Shown piece by piece: positions 7,106 through 9,087 of a stretch of 9,087 nt of DNA. The DNA is from UKL13-2 sp043744255 (GTDB lineage Bacteria > Pseudomonadota > Gammaproteobacteria > Burkholderiales > Usitatibacteraceae): contig JAYTVA010000003.1 of the NCBI GenBank assembly GCA_043744255.1, forward strand, positions 1 through 9,087, read 5' to 3'. The notes beneath the pieces are model-generated. The model was given only the letters and a program-made list of their open reading frames with translations, did not search any database and was not told the origin of the DNA. The stretch's first letter is position 1, and each line of letters starts with the position of its first letter. A program made the position numbers and the translations under genes.

Positions 7106-8070
7106 CAATCCACTTTCGCGCCACTGGCCTTGATGACCTTCGCGTATTTCTGTGCTTCGGTTTTGATGTACGCGGCGAATTCGGCGGGCTTGTTGCCGAC
7201 TGGTTCTGCGCCGAGTGCCAACATGTGTTCGCGAATTTCGGGAGCTGCCAATGCCTGCGTGAATTCGCGATGCAGGCGTTCCTGAATTGCCGATGGCGTA
7301 CCCGCAGGCGCGAAGATGCCAAACCACGTCGAAATGTCAAAGCCCGCCAATCCATTCTCGGCGATGGTGGGCAGTTCACGCGCGAGTGCTGAGCGTTGCG
7401 CGGTGGTCACGGCCAGGGCTTTCACCGTCCCCGCTTTAATCTGTGGCATCGCGTTGGCGAGGTTGTCGAACAGCACCTGCACCTCATTCGCCATTAGCGC
7501 CTGCAAGGCCGGCCCCGCACCTTTGTACGGCACATGCGTCATCTGCACACCGGTTTCGGCCTTGAACAGTTCCCCCGCGAGGTGCCCTGCACTGCCGTTG
7601 GAGCCCGAACCGAAATTTAGTTTGCTGGGGTTCGCTTTCGCGAAGGCAATAAAACTTTTCACATCGCGCGCTGACACGCTCGGATGCACCAGCAACACAT
7701 TCGGCGTCGCCGCGATTTGCGTGATCGCAACAAAATCTTTTTGCGCGTCGTAGGGCATGTTGGGATACAGCGATGGATTGATCGCATGCGTCGCTACCGC
7801 GCCCAACAAAATGGTGTAACCGTCCGGCGCACTTTTCGCGACAAAGTCCGCGCCGATATTGCCGCCCGCGCCTGCTTTGTTTTCGATGATGATGGCCTGC
7901 GCCATCGTTTCCGAGAGCTTTTTTCCGAGCAAACGCGCGGTGGTATCGAGCGCGCCACCGGGCGGATACGGCACGATAAATTTGATCGGTTTATCGGGGT
8001 AGGATTGTGCGCTGACTAACTGCGGAAGAACCGAAAGTGCTAACGCGCAGAGAACTGAGACAGTTCGCAT
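7105..8070 (-). CDS. Bug/TctC-family periplasmic solute-binding protein
   Basis: This 321-residue protein is a tripartite tricarboxylate transporter receptor of the TctC (Bug) family, which binds a small, usually carboxylate, ligand in the periplasm. A Sec signal peptide (residues 1-21, cut after LVSA) is followed by family marks: YPDKPIKFIVPYPPGGALDT (24-43), the ENKAGAGGNIGADFVAKSAP (62-81) then DGYT, SGSNGSAGHLAGELFKAETG, VPYKGAGPALQALMANEVQV and DISTWFGIFAPAGTP. Length and motif order are complete for the family. The start at 8070 has AGGAAG five bases upstream. No membrane subunits (TctA, TctB) lie nearby, as is usual for the many orphan Bug proteins of betaproteobacteria; the ligand cannot be predicted. 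It is the first gene of a two-gene unit with the PGDYG-like gene. Confidence 0.93.
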   Translation of the reverse strand: MRTVSVLCALALSVLPQLVSAQSYPDKPIKFIVPYPPGGALDTTARLLGKKLSETMAQAIIIENKAGAGGNIGADFVAKSAPDGYTILLGAVATHAINPSLYPNMPYDAQKDFVAITQIAATPNVLLVHPSVSARDVKSFIAFAKANPSKLNFGSGSNGSAGHLAGELFKAETGVQMTHVPYKGAGPALQALMANEVQVLFDNLANAMPQIKAGTVKALAVTTAQRSALARELPTIAENGLAGFDISTWFGIFAPAGTPSAIQERLHREFTQALAAPEIREHMLALGAEPVGNKPAEFAAYIKTEAQKYAKVIKASGAKVD

Positions 8071-8100
8071 CTGACTTCCTTGAAATGATCTTGAGAAGTT

Positions 8101-8106
8101 ATTTTA
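8101..8106 (-). promoter_or_regulatory. possible -10 box upstream of tctC-like gene
   Basis: TAAAAT on the minus strand (8106-8101), within GGTAAAATAAC, lies about 30 bases before the start codon. No clear -35 hexamer is visible at the right distance. This is the only AT-rich spot in the leader. Confidence 0.25.
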
Positions 8107-8182
8107 CCGATGACGCGAACGAATACCTGAGCGGATTCAACCCTGAAGTGCAACGCTATTGTGATGCCTTCGTCGTGCAGCC

Positions 8183-8272
8183 CGTAGGTTGGGTAAGTTT
8201 CATCTGCCCAACGTCGGTGATTGCGTTTCCATCAGTATTGGGCAAACGAAGAAGCTGTTTGCCCAACCTACG
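8183..8272. repeat. REP-like cluster of nested inverted repeats
   Basis: CGTAGGTTGGG (8183-8193) and CCCAACCTACG (8262-8272) are perfect inverted copies about 90 bases across. Inside lie two more hairpins: GTTGGG/CCCAAC (8188-8193 and 8207-8212) and the perfect 10-base stem TTGGGCAAAC/GTTTGCCCAA (8238-8247 and 8257-8266) with a nine-base loop. GTAGGTTGGG...CCCAACCTAC units are known as dispersed extragenic repeats in many proteobacteria. It fills most of the gap between the cassette array and the tctC-like gene and may mark an old array boundary. Confidence 0.6.
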
Positions 8273-8311
8273 CGCTGAAGCTTCATTAAGGTACAGACCT
8301 CACTTGGTGAT

Positions 8312-8440
8312 GGCTAACGTTCGAGCTAAGCGGGCGACAACGGCAGGACGCCAGCGCCCGGACGGCGAAAATGTACCGCGTACCGCCGGCCGGGCGCTGG
8401 TAGCCTGCCGTTGGCGATCCGCTTGAGCGAGGGGTTGGCC
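8312..8440 (-). other. attC: integron attC recombination site (129 bases) of the lipoprotein cassette
   Basis: On the minus strand the site reads R'' GGCCAAC (8440-8434), L'' GCTCAAGCGG (8428-8419), then a long inner palindrome, L' CCGCTTAGC (8333-8325) and R' GTTAGCC (8318-8312). L'' carries one extra C relative to L', the unpaired base that fixes strand choice and orientation in attC sites and here gives the same direction as the gene. The inner part forms two perfect stems: AACGGCAGG/CCTGCCGTT (8339-8347, 8404-8412) and CCAGCGCCCGG/CCGGGCGCTGG (8351-8361, 8390-8400). It begins 11 bases after the stop of the lipoprotein gene, the normal place. R' departs from GTTRRRY at one position. Confidence 0.8.
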
Positions 8441-8975
8441 GCGCTCCCTGCTTAGGGCATTGCCGAAGAATGGTGTGCTACGACCAACCACTTGCCGGAC
8501 TTCTTGTGAAAGACCATGGTGAAGCGCGCGGGGCGAGGTACAACTTGGCCTTCTCGAACATCGGTGAAGGTGTAATAGCCGGAGCTAAAGGCTGTCTCAC
8601 CGAATACTCGAATGTGTTGCTCACCAATGACCACTCGTGCGTTGGGACGCAAAGCGGCATTCTTGAAGTACTCCCGGACGGCGGTTGGGTTCGGGGCAAT
8701 TGTCTTGGCAGCGGTTCCCCAGAGTACGGCTTCTGAGTCGTACATGTTGACAATGTTCTTTGGATCTCGAGTGTCATATGCGGCCTGCCATGCTTTAGTT
8801 GCCGCCGCGATTTGATCTCTGGTATCCGGCCCATCACTGGGCACTGCAGCACAGGCGCTGAGAAAAAGTAGGAGCAGAGCAGGGAAGAGCAGTCGCATTG
8901 TGGTTCGCATTTTCTTCAGGTGGAGGGGCGAGCAAGTCGTCCGTGATGGTGAGGAAACTGCCTTGTGCGGCCTAA
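8318..8975 (-). mobile_element. complete integron gene cassette carrying a lipoprotein gene
   Basis: Integrase cuts attC between G and TT of the R' box. On the minus strand these cuts fall at 8976/8975 in the upstream attC and at 8318/8317 in the downstream attC. They enclose a 658-base unit that starts TTAGGCCGCAC, has a 65-base leader, one gene (8910-8452) and its own attC. This is the standard layout of a single-gene cassette. All of it points along the minus strand, so the integrase and attI should lie to the right of the window. No further attC is seen to the left, so this appears to be the last cassette of the array. Confidence 0.8.
8452..8910 (-). CDS. cassette-borne lipoprotein with SnoaL/CaMKII-association (NTF2-like) domain
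   Basis: This 152-residue protein starts with a lipoprotein signal (MRTTMRLLFPALLLLFLSAC) whose lipobox L-S-A-C puts the lipidated Cys at residue 20. The absence of Asp at +2 would favour the outer membrane by the usual rule. Residues about 30-152 are an NTF2-like domain of the SnoaL/DUF4440/SgcJ type: helix IAAATKAWQAAYDTRDPKNI, then NMYDSEAVLWGT, strands around RVVIGEQHIRVFGETAFSSG and FTMVFHKKSGKWLVVAHHSS, ending AMP. The HHSSxMP ending is typical of the CaMKII-association-like subgroup. Such domains bind small ligands or assemble into multimers; no catalytic role can be assigned. The ATG at 8910 has a weak GAAGAA ahead; a second ATG at 8898 would also keep the lipobox. The TAA is 11 bases before its attC. 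Confidence 0.85.
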   Translation of the reverse strand: MRTTMRLLFPALLLLFLSACAAVPSDGPDTRDQIAAATKAWQAAYDTRDPKNIVNMYDSEAVLWGTAAKTIAPNPTAVREYFKNAALRPNARVVIGEQHIRVFGETAFSSGYYTFTDVREGQVVPRPARFTMVFHKKSGKWLVVAHHSSAMP

Positions 8976-9053
8976 CAATCAGCGTTTATCCGCCGCGCCG
9001 CAGCATACGCACAAAGCGATGACATCATTCGCGGCAGATAAACCATGTTGGAC
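8970..9053 (-). other. attC: integron attC site of the upstream cassette (84 bases)
   Basis: On the minus strand: R'' GTCCAAC (9053-9047), a perfect RYYYAAC; L'' GTTTATCTGCCGC (9043-9031); L' GCGGCGGATAAAC (8996-8984); R' GTTAGGC (8976-8970), a perfect GTTRRRY. The L arms pair over 13 bases with one mismatch, and the R boxes pair as well, giving the long imperfect hairpin typical of attC. The size is within the usual range. Its R' box is the left (5') border of the lipoprotein cassette. The gene it belongs to lies beyond the window. Confidence 0.85.
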
Positions 9054-9087
9054 TGAACCGCCTGCGAGACGGTGGTGTGTGTTTGGG
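9054..9087 (-). other. 3' end of a further cassette (gene not identifiable)
   Basis: These 34 bases belong to the cassette whose attC is at 8970-9053. All three minus-strand frames are open from the edge into the attC (stops at about 9027, 8981 and in the R' region), so a gene could end inside the attC, or its stop may lie further right. Nothing can be said about its product. Confidence 0.4.

Noticed and set aside
7106..7327. Longer N-terminus for the PGDYG-like protein
   Set aside because: The extension is another frame of the tctC-like gene, basic and low in information; the ATG overlapping the TctC stop is the better start.
8037..8426. Plus-strand open frame across the tctC leader, REP cluster and attC
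   Set aside because: It reads through two structured non-coding elements and has no ribosome binding site.
8470..8736. Plus-strand open frame antisense to the lipoprotein gene
   Set aside because: The minus-strand reading has a lipobox, a recognisable domain and a fitting attC; the plus reading has none of these.
1..9087. CRISPR arrays, tRNA or rRNA genes, and an integron integrase
   Set aside because: No regularly spaced direct repeats, no cloverleaf or rRNA-like sequence, and no tyrosine recombinase frame was seen in any reading frame.

Overview
The window looks like chromosomal DNA from a Gram-negative proteobacterium, most likely a betaproteobacterium. Reasons: a Bug/TctC-type periplasmic binding protein, a DUF1800/DUF1501 Tat-exported pair, a lipoprotein with a classic lipobox, GC-rich codon use in most genes, and IS3-type debris. 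The taxon is an inference; no rRNA or marker gene is present.

Layout, left to right. (1) Positions 1-73 hold the first 24 codons of an exported protein on the minus strand. A gene-poor stretch to about 752 follows, with short AT-rich direct repeats. (2) A plus-strand sulfotransferase-like gene (753-1451), visibly more AT-rich than its neighbours, ends in a good intrinsic terminator. (3) A graveyard at about 1490-2476 holds a serine/threonine kinase fragment and the 3' part of an IS3-family transposase. The transposase fragment abuts the last codons of the next gene. (4) A minus-strand operon follows, encoding a DUF1800 protein (3883-6363) with two extra N-terminal beta-type repeats and then a Tat-signal DUF1501 protein (2475-3872). 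Its promoter has a perfect TATAAT box. (5) A second minus-strand operon holds a TctC solute-binding protein (7105-8070) and a PGDYG-like protein (6680-7105); their stop and start codons overlap by one base. (6) A REP-like hairpin cluster lies at 8183-8272. (7) The right end is the main discovery: a complete integron gene cassette on the minus strand. It carries a SnoaL/CaMKII-association-like lipoprotein gene (8452-8910) followed by its attC site (8312-8440), and is preceded by the attC of a neighbouring cassette (8970-9053). The cassette by recombination cut points is 8318-8975.

The window therefore seems to catch the distal end of a cassette array (chromosomal integron or integrase-less CALIN array) where it meets ordinary chromosome. 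The integrase, if any, should lie beyond position 9087. The TctC/PGDYG and DUF1800/DUF1501 operons are resident genes. The sulfotransferase, IS3 remnant and kinase fragment form a separate patch of foreign or decaying DNA.
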